From assembly GCA_900708905.1 (NCBI GenBank), contig CAADRB010000027.1, positions 227,590-291,589 of the forward strand: DNA of 64,000 nt, read 5' to 3'. The DNA comes from Hymenolepis diminuta. Its lineage: Eukaryota > Platyhelminthes > Cestoda > Cyclophyllidea > Hymenolepididae. Of this stretch, positions 10,401 through 22,102 are shown piece after piece. Each line of letters begins with the position of its first letter. Position 1 is the first letter of the stretch. A program made the translations under genes and the position numbers. Below the pieces are notes generated by a model. That model was not told the origin of the DNA. It did no database searches and worked only from the letters and a program-made list of their open reading frames with translations.

Positions 10401-12420
10401 TACCTAGATTAACTTAGTAAATAAATGACAGTCTTATAAATCAAGACTTCAAAATAAGTAAGATACTCTAATTCTACTTGACCTCCTCCTCCCTTTATCT
10501 CCCATTTTACTATTTCTTTTTTTTGGCTGCTATCCCGTTATTTGCAAATTGTATTTTTTGCCCTTCCATGAGTAATAACAATAAGTGATCGATAAATAGT
10601 TGATATCGCTCTATATATCAAACATTATCATAGTTGAAAGAAATGTTTTTATATCTATAACCGATCATTTTCGTTTCTTCTTTATTTTCCAATCTGTTTT
10701 TCCTCTAGGTTCTCAAATGAGGATAATTTGCAATTCTCTTAACCCAGGCCACTAGGATTTAAAACACATCCTCATGATTCCGAGGGCTGGATTAAGGGGC
10801 AGTAGTTATAGAAGTTGGGATTAGAAACTGGTATTAATCAGGTTTTTTTGGCTTAACTAAACGAGCGAGTTGAATTTTTTAAAGCCCAGTAGTTCGATTA
10901 TTATAATTTTCCTTTTTTGATATTATTCACCGGACCAGCCACACTTTTTAGTGTTTACTGCGTTACTTCAGTGGAATATCCAAAAAGTTGGGCCGGCACT
11001 GTAATATCTTGAGGCAACGGCTGAGGTAACGCTGTGATAATCGTCGACTCAGGCTTAGCAGATTGAAAGGAGAGAAGTGTTTACCGCCAGGACAATTTAC
11101 TAGTGTTGTAAGGTTAAAAGCCTAGTTTTGCTGTTATTATCTGTATCCTCTTGATGTTGCTAGGCTACAGTAGTGTGTCACTCCAAGGTACTTCATTAAT
11201 TTCTAATATAATTTACTAAGATAAAATTCTCCTCATATCATTAATAGTTTTAGGCAAACCCGCCATTATATCGATGATTAACTGTTAATATGTCAGGGGT
11301 AACGTTACCCGCTTACTGATGAGAGTGATGGGCGACTATAAGAACACTAGGGGAAGTGAATTGTTCATTCCAAAACATAGTATCAACTCCACTGCGTTAA
11401 GTCATGTTTGTCGGCATCCTGTCAACTGATATAGCAGTGACATAATTGACCGTTGCTGATCAAATCACCAACCAAATCAAATGGCAACTTTGATCGTTTG
11501 ATTGTCTAGATTAACTTAGAGGATTTCAAGAGCAAGACCCACCAATATAGTTCTTAAAAATGATAAAGAGGGGCAAATCACTTATGGGATGCATATTATC
11601 GATCTTTATACGAAGAATGTATTCTGAGTAAATCAGTGCCTTAGTAATTGTAATGTAAATCCCAGCATTCGTTTGGAGATGCAGCTTGGAGGTTTATTTT
11701 AAAAAATGCTTGAATTTGTGTTATACTGATAATATTCCTGTTAACTCTGCAAAAATGATTTAGCAGAATTAGCGCCATTATCCACCACAATACGCTTATA
11801 CAATTCTTTTTTTCCATTTAAAGCTCTGTACCTGGTTCATAATGTATTTAACAACGAAAACGCCTTCGAACACACGCCTTTGATCTATAAAAAAGTAATA
11901 TCAAATGCGAAACAGCCCTCTTAAGTAAACTCAATTGGCTATATCGTCTTCAGACATCTCAAGGTAATGCTTTGTCTCTTAAGAATAGAAATTTTCCAGT
12001 TTTTCTTATCTAACTTCCTAACAAATATCTAACTCTGCCGCTATCTGATAATTCTTTAACATGTGCCAAATAATGAACCTTGAATAGTTTAAATAAACAA
12101 AACTAGAGAGCTTTGTATTTGCAATTATGTTAGAAATAGAAGGGATCTTGAATATTAATGAGCCAAAACTTTCATTTAGAAAGTGTTTAACAATGTTTGT
12201 TTAATCCTTAGCCCGGTGAAAATAGACGTCCCTCCAGATCACCATCACAGCGCAGATAAGCAACGGTGGGATTCAAACTCATATCACACATCAATATACC
12301 CTAGGATGAAGCCCACCACATCAATATAAAATTATGGCGTTTCACAAACCAAGTGTCGTAATCCGAATCTATAATTCCTAACACGAATCTTGTAGATTTG
12401 TCCTATCTTGTCTTGCATAC

Positions 12421-12624
12421 TTACTGCCCTTTTCCGGCATTAATAGTACTCACGAACGTTATGCTCTTAGTTCCTTGCTTACCCCCAGGAATCAACATTC
12501 TTGGATCGCTTTTACGTTTGGTTTCGCATAATACAAACTGCCTAGGTCCGATTTGGGCTATTCGGCTCAGTCTCTCTCTAGCTATGTCTAGTAAATAGCA
12601 CTTGCAATCAATACAAAAAATCAT
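12421..12624 (-). other. orphan exon-like segment downstream of SPT5
   Basis: On the minus strand an open frame of about 67 codons ends at a strong splice-donor-like site (GGCA then GTAAGTATG, near 12417-12424). The peptide contains QIGPRQFVLCETKRKSDPRM, which I do not recognise. Base composition is less AT-rich than the flanks and the + strand is open as well. It could be an alternative 3' exon of SPT5, an exon of an unseen gene or a relic. It begins about 95 bases after the SPT5 stop. There is no family evidence. Confidence 0.2.
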
Positions 12625-12718
12625 TAACTTTAGAGACTATATTTATATCCGAAGGTCAATAAAAGAAGGGGGAGAGGGACACAAACTGCAAATACGATAC
12701 AACAAGAATGCCTCAAAA

Positions 12719-15700
12719 TTAATCGTCGTCTTCATCGTCCATAGTAAGACCGGATCGCGGTGTTCTTGAAACATCCGGTGTCTGCCACGGCTGGTAACCT
12801 TTTAAACACAAAAAAAGATAAACGTTAGAAAAGTAAATAAGACCTCGTCTTTGTTATTCAAAGACTCCAATTAGAGTGATCTCAATAAGTAGCTTTCTAC
12901 GAGTGGGACTGAATCAACACACGATAGTGTATTAGTTAGCTTGTCTTTACCGCTGACACACAGACTCCTCGGTTTGTAGCTAAGACTATCCTACTACGAC
13001 CACCAGTCTTGTATAACGGCTTCGATTGATCTGTTTGGTTAAAGTAGACTTAGAGTCTGTTTAGTATCATGCCTATCTTCTCTATTTCTTTGACTAACTC
13101 AACATTAATGTAAGACTTTGAATGATGCAGCTGTTGCCATCCTTTTTGACAAACTTGGCACTTGAACGGTAATAAAATGCTCAGGACGCTCCATTGCAGC
13201 ACACATTAAATAGTTGTAAATAAACAGTGCTGCCCTTTCAAATAGGTTAAAATGCCATTCATCATATCTACTACGGTACATCGAATTGATAAACTTTAAT
13301 ATTTCGCCTTAATTGCAGAACACAGTATATCCTAGATAATCCCCTGCCCTACTGTAAATGAACTGTCTTTTAAAACTGAAAACACATTCCATCTTCTTCA
13401 TTGTACTAAATAGACATATTCGGCCATCTCATGCTTTACGGTTAGCAATTTAATACTGCAAACACTTAGTATTAGAAAGGGCTAATCGTGTGTAGAGACT
13501 GGTTGTTCAAGATTCAAATTGTGGAGATTCTATGTTAATTTCTAATAAGCCCCAGCTTTCGGCTAATGACATTTCATATTCTAAATGGACGTCCATTCAA
13601 TGCGGTTAGAGTGAATAAATGATGAATACAATATTTCTCACCTGGAGTGCTTGAACCATCATCGCCACCAAAGTGGGCCGGGGTAGCCACAGTGGGATTG
13701 AAAGCGTAGGGTAGGGGAGTAGCATCAGCTCTTGGGGTCATGCTTCCCAAACGAGGGGTCACCGAGCCCGCCTGTATAAAAAAAGGAAAAAAAACAAACA
13801 AATTGTATGAAAGAGCAATTGAAATAACTAGTTCTCACAAACTGCAAGGTGCTAAGAAGAGATACAAATTGGACACCGTTCTCCAAAATTCATAAGCACA
13901 ATAACCAATCACACTAAGGCTGATTATCAATATTAATGCTTTTTTTTTTCCTGTGAAGTCTCCCTTTACAGATCGATATTTGTAAACGTTAGGGATGACA
14001 ATTTTCTTCAATCAACTTACTTGACCGATCGACTTCTATGCTTGCTTAAGTAGCTTAAAGAGGTAAGACTGATGGGATTTTGAACCAATGAGATCACGTT
14101 TTTCATACCTATTCAAGAAAGTGTTTTCCAAGGCTTACCTTCGGTTAGGGGGATAGCATTACTGAACCTCTGGTGAAAAACCCGAATTCTGCTAGACCCA
14201 TTATTAGTTAAACTTAACCAGTGTGATTGACCACCCCGCTCACTCGAAAAGTGCAGAATATATGAGAAATCTAGAGACTAATTTAATCACAAACATTAAC
14301 TTTCCTTTAGAGACCGCTGACTAAACATGTTCGACGTCTCTCTGCAATTATAATAACGTCTCAGTAATTTGCTATTAGTTTGACATTCCAATTGTGTGGG
14401 ATCAGTTCGCATAGCATCTAGCAAAATTATATCAGAAATTTCATTCGGTACAGCAGCACAAAATGCAATCTTAAATGCTTTCCGAACTCTATGGAAAACA
14501 CAAAATTCCACTGATCTCCTCCTACATACTAAAACTTGGACCAGAGGCACCATCAATTTATTTTCAATTCGTAGTCTCATCTTATTGCTCAATACATCAA
14601 GAATAAAAAAATAAAGTATGACTCTTGATATCATTACTTCAATACCTACTTTTTCTTGACACCCTCGCCTCTTCCACCTATTCTTACCTTATTTATTTAT
14701 TTACTTTGCCATGATTAAAAACTGAGAGTTTATTTACACAGCCATAGGCATAATAAAAATCATTATATATGAAATTGAAACTGAGGTTAAAGAAACACAA
14801 AAGCATAAATGCGAACGAGTTTTCAGGCATAAAGAGAAAGGAGAATGAGAAGACGACATACCATGGGTGTTCGAGGTTCACGCATAGGTGTAGGTCGGGG
14901 TGTACCGGCACCAGTCCTACCATCATTAATGAGATTACCCGAGCGATCGAGAAGGCCAACATTCATTCGCAAGACATGCACCTTTTTGAACTGCGAGTGC
15001 AACTCCATCAACACCTCTTTTGCAGTCGCATCACAAATTATGCCCGTTAGGCCTTTCAGCGTACCCTTTATAACGGAAGCAGAAAATGCACAATGATCGG
15101 CAGGAAGAGATTTGAGAGAGTGTTAACATGTAAGAATGGGGCTTCAGCATACTAAGGACAGACCACTAATTATCTATTTTTTCTCATCGAATACCTGTTT
15201 TTCATGTATGCACAGTTGGAACAATCACATTTGGCTGTATATTAAGTCTTGACTGCAAAAATAAGGAAATGAAAAAGGCGGTAATAAACAAGACATGGAA
15301 CAAAATGAACTCGTCAACCACCTTTGAATATTTTGGAAATAGTTTCACTCAAGAATCTAGGGGTGAATTCATAAAATTTACTCTTTATGAGAACGTGAAC
15401 ACCTTATTGCTTCTATAATTCGAAGAAAGCAAGAGGCTGAGTGGTTTGGTTTCATTACCTGCTTCTACTTGACCGCTCCACCGTTTCACACCTTATTGAA
15501 GTCATTTGCTGTTTCCCTTTATCAGATACCACGATACTTCAAATTGACATGGGCAATATTAGCAATAAGTAAAATAGAAAGACCAACTATATAAATTCAC
15601 GTTGTGTTCCCTCTTCGCTAGTCACCACTGCTACTACTTACGGCGTCCTTAAGACATAACTGACTGTAGTAACATGCAGAATTAGAGGATCAGAATACGA

Positions 15701-18700
15701 AAGGTCGAAACCTCGCAGCCTATCAGAGCATCATTTCACGTATGAATATACGCTGCAAAATTCTTCAAAGGGGTCTTTTCTCCTAATAAATGAATCAGTT
15801 ATTCTTATCTATAAAAGACTCACTTCAAACACCCAGCAGGACTTTGAACGTCTACTTTTATCTTATGCATGAAAATATCAATAGTTCCGACCAACTGATC
15901 GATAATAAACACAGAAAGAGAAGAGGAGGAACGTACAGCAATGATACGAGCGCTCTTTCCAATAAGGGATCTATCCACTTGATTGCCACCACCGCGACGA
16001 TTTCCACCTCCACTGCGGCCACCTCCTCTACGATTCCCGGCGAGTTGTTGAATAGCCGGTCGATTCCCAGATGAGCCGGCCGCAGTATCACTATTTGTCT
16101 CGTTGTTTGTGTTGCTGCCTCCAATGAGTGCCACCTGTTTCGATTTACCGACCATCATACCAGAGTTCTCCGGATAGGTGCGACAATACACAAATATCCA
16201 ACTGCGGTATATGTAGCGAATTTCACCCACTGTGCCAGTGTAGGGCTTGTCCAAGAAGCGCACTGTATCCTTCACCTATTCATTAAATAACATAACGAAG
16301 TGGTCAAATAATGACTTTTTAACTCTATATAAGATACCAGGATTTGGGACATGAAAAAAAAAAAATTTACGTTGCCTACCAACTTCTTTCGAAAGAGATT
16401 TACTAAGAAATAGACCACCTCAAATTAAAGCTGACATAATTGGACAAGGAAAAGGTCTGGAACTGTGGACGTATTTAATGTGCATGTTTTGGTGTTGTTA
16501 AATTGTTAGATAAACTCATGTGTGTTCTAGGTAAATATGATAAGCAAATGATTTCAGTAAAACTGTATGGATGCATATTGGATGAAATACAGATATAGAA
16601 TGACTACCTGTTGGAAACAACACAATTTAAAAGTAAATTACTTAACATATCTAGATCTCCAAACTTATGTAGATGAGACAGTAATAGAAGTTTTATCCTA
16701 ATAAACCTATAGAAAAAAACAGTAACTCCGAAAGCTCCGACCCATCTTAAAATGACCACATTTATCAGCATGACAAATGTTTTCCCGGTTGAGAAGAATT
16801 AATTACCATAAATCCCATGAACCAACACCCCCCTGCATTTGTACCAAACTATTTCCTTTCTACTGTAGCTATGCATTCGCTTGTCCAACCGATATAATGT
16901 ATACCGCCTTTATTAATAAACTGGAACTTATATTTACCTTAATGATGTTAGAATTGTGATCCAGTGCTTGGGGTGCAACACTACGTGGTCCACCGAATTT
17001 GATGACCCTTAGAGCAGTATTGGCTCTCACATTAACAACTCTTCCGTGACAAGTGAGAATTGAGATATTCTCCCTGTCCATTTGAATGACCACGCCAGCG
17101 TTTTGGGTATCGATTTGAACGAAATCGTTTAGTTGAACACCTCCCGGATTACCGGAGTCGGTTGGACCTGCACGACCTTGCCAAAGACGCAAGTCCCTTG
17201 GGGCCACTCGAATTTCGGACATTCCACTATCTGGCAGCACTAGGCAGATGTTAGGTTCATAGACTAAGAGGAGACCGGTCTCGTTTCTATAACGTCCGTT
17301 GATTACCTGAACAAGAGAAAATTTTTAAAAAATTACTTTAATACTAACAGGCAGAAATGGAAACAAAAATGAGCAACAGTTAACAGTTGCCGAGAAACAG
17401 TGAAAAGCCGGATTATACGACAGTCAAATTAAGATACGGTACTCTTATAAATCTAAGGGAAGATTGAGATAGAACATTGTAAAAATGAGTAGAAATAATT
17501 CATAAGTGGAAGATCTATGCGAAATCGAAACAGCACATATTAAAAAAACCTATAATTTTGCATAGTGGGAAAGCAACTGAGAACAGGTAACAGTAAAGTC
17601 CAATAAAGGAGAGGGAATCAAAAATTTTGAGAATAAAGGTAAAGAATCAAAAGAGCCTAACTTTATTTGAATCTTAGATTCAAGTTATACACTGTATGGT
17701 TAGTGGTTAATCCACTGCTTGATGTTCCAAAATTCAGATTTCATGATTATTACCCGAGATTACTCAGGAAAAGTGGAACTAACTTACGTTATTTTAACCT
17801 ACTCTTATAGTCTTACAGTTAGGCAGAGTAGGTAGATGAGACCAGCAAAAACATCTAAACGTCTCATAACTCACTAGAGTTCATTCAAGGTGTGTTAATT
17901 TTAAGAGATGGAACAGGTACCTGAAAAGCTATTTAGACGGAAAGGAAGGAATAATTAGAGAATTCATCTGTTTCTATTAAAAGCTATAAATTATCTGGGA
18001 TTCAGGGAAGTATTTTTTGGTTGGACTAAACTGTCATGGCAAAACAGCCAACAATGCTTTTCTGGTCTCAAAATGCACAAATCTCCATCTTAAGAGATTT
18101 AGATGAAAATCAGTGGATTATAGGGTTAATTGTATGCGAATGTTTGCGGAAAACAATGCTTGCATATTATCAGTGGGATCGCTGTTCTCCAAGCGTAATG
18201 ATCGACAAGGACTATTATTGCCAAACTTCCGGTTGTTATAATTCGTATAAAAGATGAGGGTAGCCGAAACTCTATGTGCCAGAAATCAAATTAATTGCGA
18301 ACATCTTCAAAAATTCTTTTTATAAAACCAAAAAGGCTTATCATTTTAAGATGAGTAGTGAAGTAAAAATTCTTAATTTTATGGACCAGATCTCCTTACC
18401 TTTTCCCTTTTTCATATCCCCACAGTTATAGCACACACTTTTTGATATTTTGAAGCTCAGTCTTTTACATTGAAAAAAGTAGAAAACAGCAATTGATTGT
18501 CTAAGCTTGGGTGAGTAAGAACAAGAACCTGGAAAATAAAGTGAATATCTATTGCGAATGGCATTAGAGCAATGACGTTAGAAAATGCTAATATATTTGA
18601 AAATTCGAAAGAAAACAATAGTTCATGAGCGAATCTCAAATTTCATGGACAACTTATAAAACAAACTCGGATATATATCCACTAATAGTTCATTTAACAC

Positions 18701-21700
18701 TTAATGCACTGCCTAAAATAAAGGTGGAATAGAAATGACTAGAAGACTAAATTGACACTAAATAAAAAAAATACGATAACAGAACTATTGTTCATAACAA
18801 TGTAAGGACAAACAAACTTGCTAGATTAATCTTACTTGCATACCTTGACATGATCGCCTTGTTCAAAGTACTTCCTCAATTCGTGTGTATTGAAAGGAAT
18901 GGGCTCTTTGAGGTCATTGTGGCTAGGTTGAACAATAATCCGACCATCGGGTTCAGCAGAAGTGACTCTACCTCGAAGATTCTTCAATTCACCATCGCAC
19001 ACTTCCACAATATCACCCGGCAAAAAGCCGTGATCTACGGAGAGCACCTCGCCGTTGGAACCCAATTTTGGAGCCATGGAGCCCTTGGAAGCTACGGATG
19101 CTGCAGCTGCTGCTAATTCTACACCATCTGGCATTTGATTGAAAAGCTCCAGTTCGGATAAAGTAGGCCGAATGCCCTCCGAGATCTGAAATAAAAAACC
19201 AGAATTAAACTAGCTACTAAAATGCTTTTAAGTAGAATGATGTCAAAATCGGCCAAACGGACAAATAAGAAAGGGTAAATATAATCAATGCGCTAGTGAT
19301 CAACATGCGTATCTAAAGAGTCAGATTTCACGAAATCATACCTAGTGATACGAATGACCAACGCTACCGGATCAATCTGCGCCAATAGGAGAGTTGGTTG
19401 AATGAAAACCCTACCAAAATCAAGTGCAATGAATGGATTTAAATTATTTTAATTCATTCATCTCTGATTTTTTTACTAATACGTTCATCACGCAGAGGGT
19501 CTGGATGGCGAGATTTCACGTGGCTCTGCAATCATATTCTCTTATTAGGAATTTATAATAGTGCACGTCGGATGACTAAGATTTCAGCAACAATCAGATC
19601 ACAGTCTATCTAAACATCTTTTAAGCAGATTATTTCAATCTCCTCGAAAGAGACCGAAGATTCTGAAGCCAAGCCAATGACGTAAGCGTTCTGGTATACT
19701 CGTGTTTTTTTTTCTTTTCTGCTATGTGTTTGCTTTTTCTCGAATAGACTCATATTCTGCTCAGGCCACTTACAGCACATAAAACCCTTAATTCTACCCC
19801 AAGAGTGCTGTGATAAATATTTCAGACAATAGGTTAGCTAAATGTGATTATCTTGGGCTGAAGAAATACAGAAGTATGAAAAAATAGCTAATTAAAATCA
19901 ACTAATATCATTCAACGTTACTATTAATAAGCCGAAACTGAGGGGAAATACGAATGTAAAAATTCTGGCAAGTAATTCGAATGTCTAAAGCACAAATGTA
20001 TTAGGAGGAGAAAGATCGACCTGAGGATTTTCATGCTTCCTTGATTTAAAAGAATCCGAAATGAGGATCTACCAGCAGGTCAAGTACCATTCTCCGATCA
20101 TTTACTTCGTTCTAATGAGTTAAAAGGCGCAATCTTCATCACCCTCCAATACACATCTAAATCTCCCCTGTAGTTTCTGCTCACCAAGGTCTTGTCTTCT
20201 AATCATCCTGCTGTGTAGTGAAGTTCGCAAAAAGCTAGAAGGATGGTGGTTTAAACAGACTATTCCCGGGCTCTAAAATGCCTAAGCAATATCTTCTATT
20301 CAATAAATGAACAAGCAACTGGAAAATGATAACGTACTACTGTATTTATCCTAAAGTCCTTTAGGAGGAAGCCTGCAGAGTCATATTGATTGCTTTCAAA
20401 GACAACATATCGACCGTTGGTGGAGATTCGGTCGCTAACTTTACTAGGATCAAAGAGGGCAGCAGGTGGACGCTTCCAATTGAATTTTCGATTCATATTT
20501 CCAGAAGGATCTCCATTCGGAGGCTCGGATTCATACATTCGATTGCGTTTTCGATCATAATCAATACGAGGGACAAGTTTGAGCCACACGATGTTCTGTG
20601 CATCCTCAACGCTTTCAACCTAAAGAAAGTCGAAAAAAGACAGAAATCAGCGCACTACTAATGCCAAAAGCCGGAAAATTAGAATTAAGAAGGTTATTAC
20701 CTACCCGCGCTAAATCGTTCTTGTAACGACCGCCTTTAATGCGAACCCACTGTTTGGGTTTTAATTGTGAGGTCTCTTTTACAACTCGTAACACATCAAT
20801 CATTTCTTCGACAGGAACGAGTTTTTGGTCAAACTGTGCTCTAGCGAGTGCACTCACACCCTCAATTGCCTGTTTGACATGAGTCTGTTTGAAAGCTTCG
20901 ATATAGATGTAACCCTTGAGGGTATCTTTTGCAATTACTGATTTAATTTGGAGAGGGGAGGCAGTGCATTGGAAGGCAAGGAATTTGCGGGCTAGAGTGA
21001 TCGCAGTTGCCCTCTCTTCACCAATTTGGCATTTGACGAGCCAGAGATGAGGATCTTTGATACCGGGAATGTTTTGCTGCTGTTGGATACTAGCTGCCAT
21101 TCCATAACCTTCACCAAGTTGTCTTGACGCAAAGTTCGATTTCTCATAACGCTCGGTGAAATAACGTTCTAATTCATCTGCGTCCTGCTCCGTAAATTCT
21201 TGCATTCGATTTCTGGCTTCTAAATCACGAGCTGATGCCATTGCAGACTGAATGGCTTCAACATCCTCATGTCCTAAAAGCTCAGCATCTTCATCAAAGT
21301 CCTCCTCTTCTTCTTCATCCTCATCGACGGCTTCAGCTTCATCGATGAAAAGATTCTATATGTACAAACAAAAGTGCCTCAAATGATTCCAAACGAGTAG
21401 ATATGAAAAATTTAAATAAAAATTTGTACTTAATAGAAAACGAGTTTCATACAAAATTGCCTGATTCAAATCACAAAATTCGAATAAAAAATTTGATAAA
21501 ACAACAAAAAATATTTATAACAATGTTACATACCCGAACATCACTTAAGTCGCGGTGACGCTTGCCACGCTTCCCATGTCGTCCATGTACTTCTTCATCA
21601 TCTTCCTCCTCCTCGTCTTCTTCCTCTTCATCTGAAAGCTTTTCGGATTCTTCGCTAGGATCATCACTTTCTTCCTCATGTCGTCTGCGTTTGACGGGAA

Positions 21701-21725
21701 CGTAACTATCACCATCCGAATCCAT
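12719..21725 (-). CDS. SUPT5H: transcription elongation factor SPT5 (DSIF large subunit)
   Basis: Subunit of DSIF with SPT4, which binds RNA polymerase II and controls pausing and elongation. Nine exons on the minus strand, all GT-AG and in phase: 21725-21534, 21355-20705, 20619-20338, 19185-18844, 17306-16938, 16275-15937, 15065-14862, 13771-13642, 12798-12719. They encode 862 aa. Order: acidic N-terminus (1-110), NGN domain about 164-255 (LQIKSVIA, GYIYIEAFKQTHVKQAIEG), KOW1 (WVRIKGGRYKNDLARV), KOW2 (PGDIVEVCDGEL), KOW3 (QGDHVKVINGRY, split by intron 4), KOW4 (VKDTVRFLDKPYTGTVGEIR), an RGG-like linker, KOW5 and a short TP-rich C-terminal region. The protein ends in an acidic tail (MDDEDDD) at a plain stop, about 225 residues short of human SPT5. 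The C-terminal KOW pair after the repeat region is missing. Introns are 85-1537 bp and hold diverged repeats. Confidence 0.93.
14085..14235 (-). repeat. SINE-like element, body only (SPT5 intron 7)
   Basis: On the minus strand it reads CACACTGGTTAA, TAGCAGAATTCGGGTTTTTC, ATGCTATCCCCCTA and CTTGAATAGGTAT. These line up in the same order with the + strand copy at 35063-35290. The tRNA-like head is lost or unrecognisable. Confidence 0.5.
15335..15405 (+). repeat. dispersed repeat, tail fragment (SPT5 intron 6)
   Basis: TTTCACTCAAGAATCTAGGG followed by TGAATTCATAAAATT matches the tail block at 10340-10400. It is a short diverged fragment. Confidence 0.35.
17690..17800 (-). repeat. dispersed repeat, tail fragment (SPT5 intron 4)
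   Basis: On the minus strand it reads CCTGAGTAATCTCGGGTAAT then ATCATGAAATCTGAATTTTG and GAACATCAAGCAGTGGATTA. The copies at 48735-48840 and 49930-50070 share the order TGAAATTTGA, then GAA/GGAAC, then ACAGTG. Diverged; boundaries approximate. Confidence 0.45.
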
Positions 21726-22102
21726 AGCCAAGCCGAATGGAAAGAAAGAACTGCGCGCGCAATATTTCACTTCATTTTATTAAAATTATTTTACGAATGT
21801 ACTTAAGAAAAAATATGCATTTATTCGCAAATACTGAGTGTAAATAATTAATTAAATTAATTTTTTAACACACATTTTATTGTATTTTTGAGATTTAAAA
21901 TTATCGCTTCATGATATTTAGACGTGATATCTAATTGTTTTATTCCAGATATTTTAATGACATTTCATATTTAGGTCGATAATTGTTCAAATGAATATTT
22001 GTTAATCGCAGATAAAAATTTAATTGAAATCGGCCTTGCGGATTATCTGTCTCTCGTTGCGTTTGTGTTGGATTCTGTGTAGGTTTGTCGTTTTTTTTAG
22101 GC
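21726..22102. promoter_or_regulatory. shared divergent promoter region of SPT5 and API5
   Basis: Only 377 bp separate the start codons of SPT5 (minus) and API5 (+). The perfect ten-base palindrome TGCGCGCGCA at 21752-21761, 27 bases upstream of the SPT5 ATG, resembles the core of NRF-1-type sites. It stands out in otherwise AT-rich sequence. The rest is AT-rich, with TTAATTAAATTAATTTT at about 21848-21865. No TATA box can be assigned. Confidence 0.55.
22086..22102 (+). promoter_or_regulatory. splice acceptor next to the API5 start codon, probable spliced-leader site
   Basis: GTCGTTTTTTTTAG ends at 22100, two bases before the ATG at 22103. A strong polypyrimidine-AG acceptor so close to a start codon means either a 5' UTR intron or trans-splicing of a spliced leader. 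Trans-splicing is known in tapeworms and flukes, whose leaders commonly end in AUG. I cannot tell the two apart from DNA alone. Confidence 0.55.

Larger units (their letters stand above)
9792..12718. other. intergenic between transporter 2 and the SPT5 3' end
   Basis: AT-rich and convergent: the transporter on + and SPT5 on - both end here. It contains a diverged repeat body at 10240-10400. An unusually non-AT-rich segment at 12398-12624 has open frames on both strands and is listed separately. I see no other gene. Confidence 0.55.

Noticed and set aside
15820..16124. Overlapping frames on both strands rich in glycine or serine/threonine
   Set aside because: They are shadows of SPT5 exon 6, whose RGG-like linker makes all frames look open.
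18036..18257. 73-codon + strand frame inside SPT5 intron 4
   Set aside because: Starts with ATG but has no motif, no splice or expression clues, and lies antisense within an intron.
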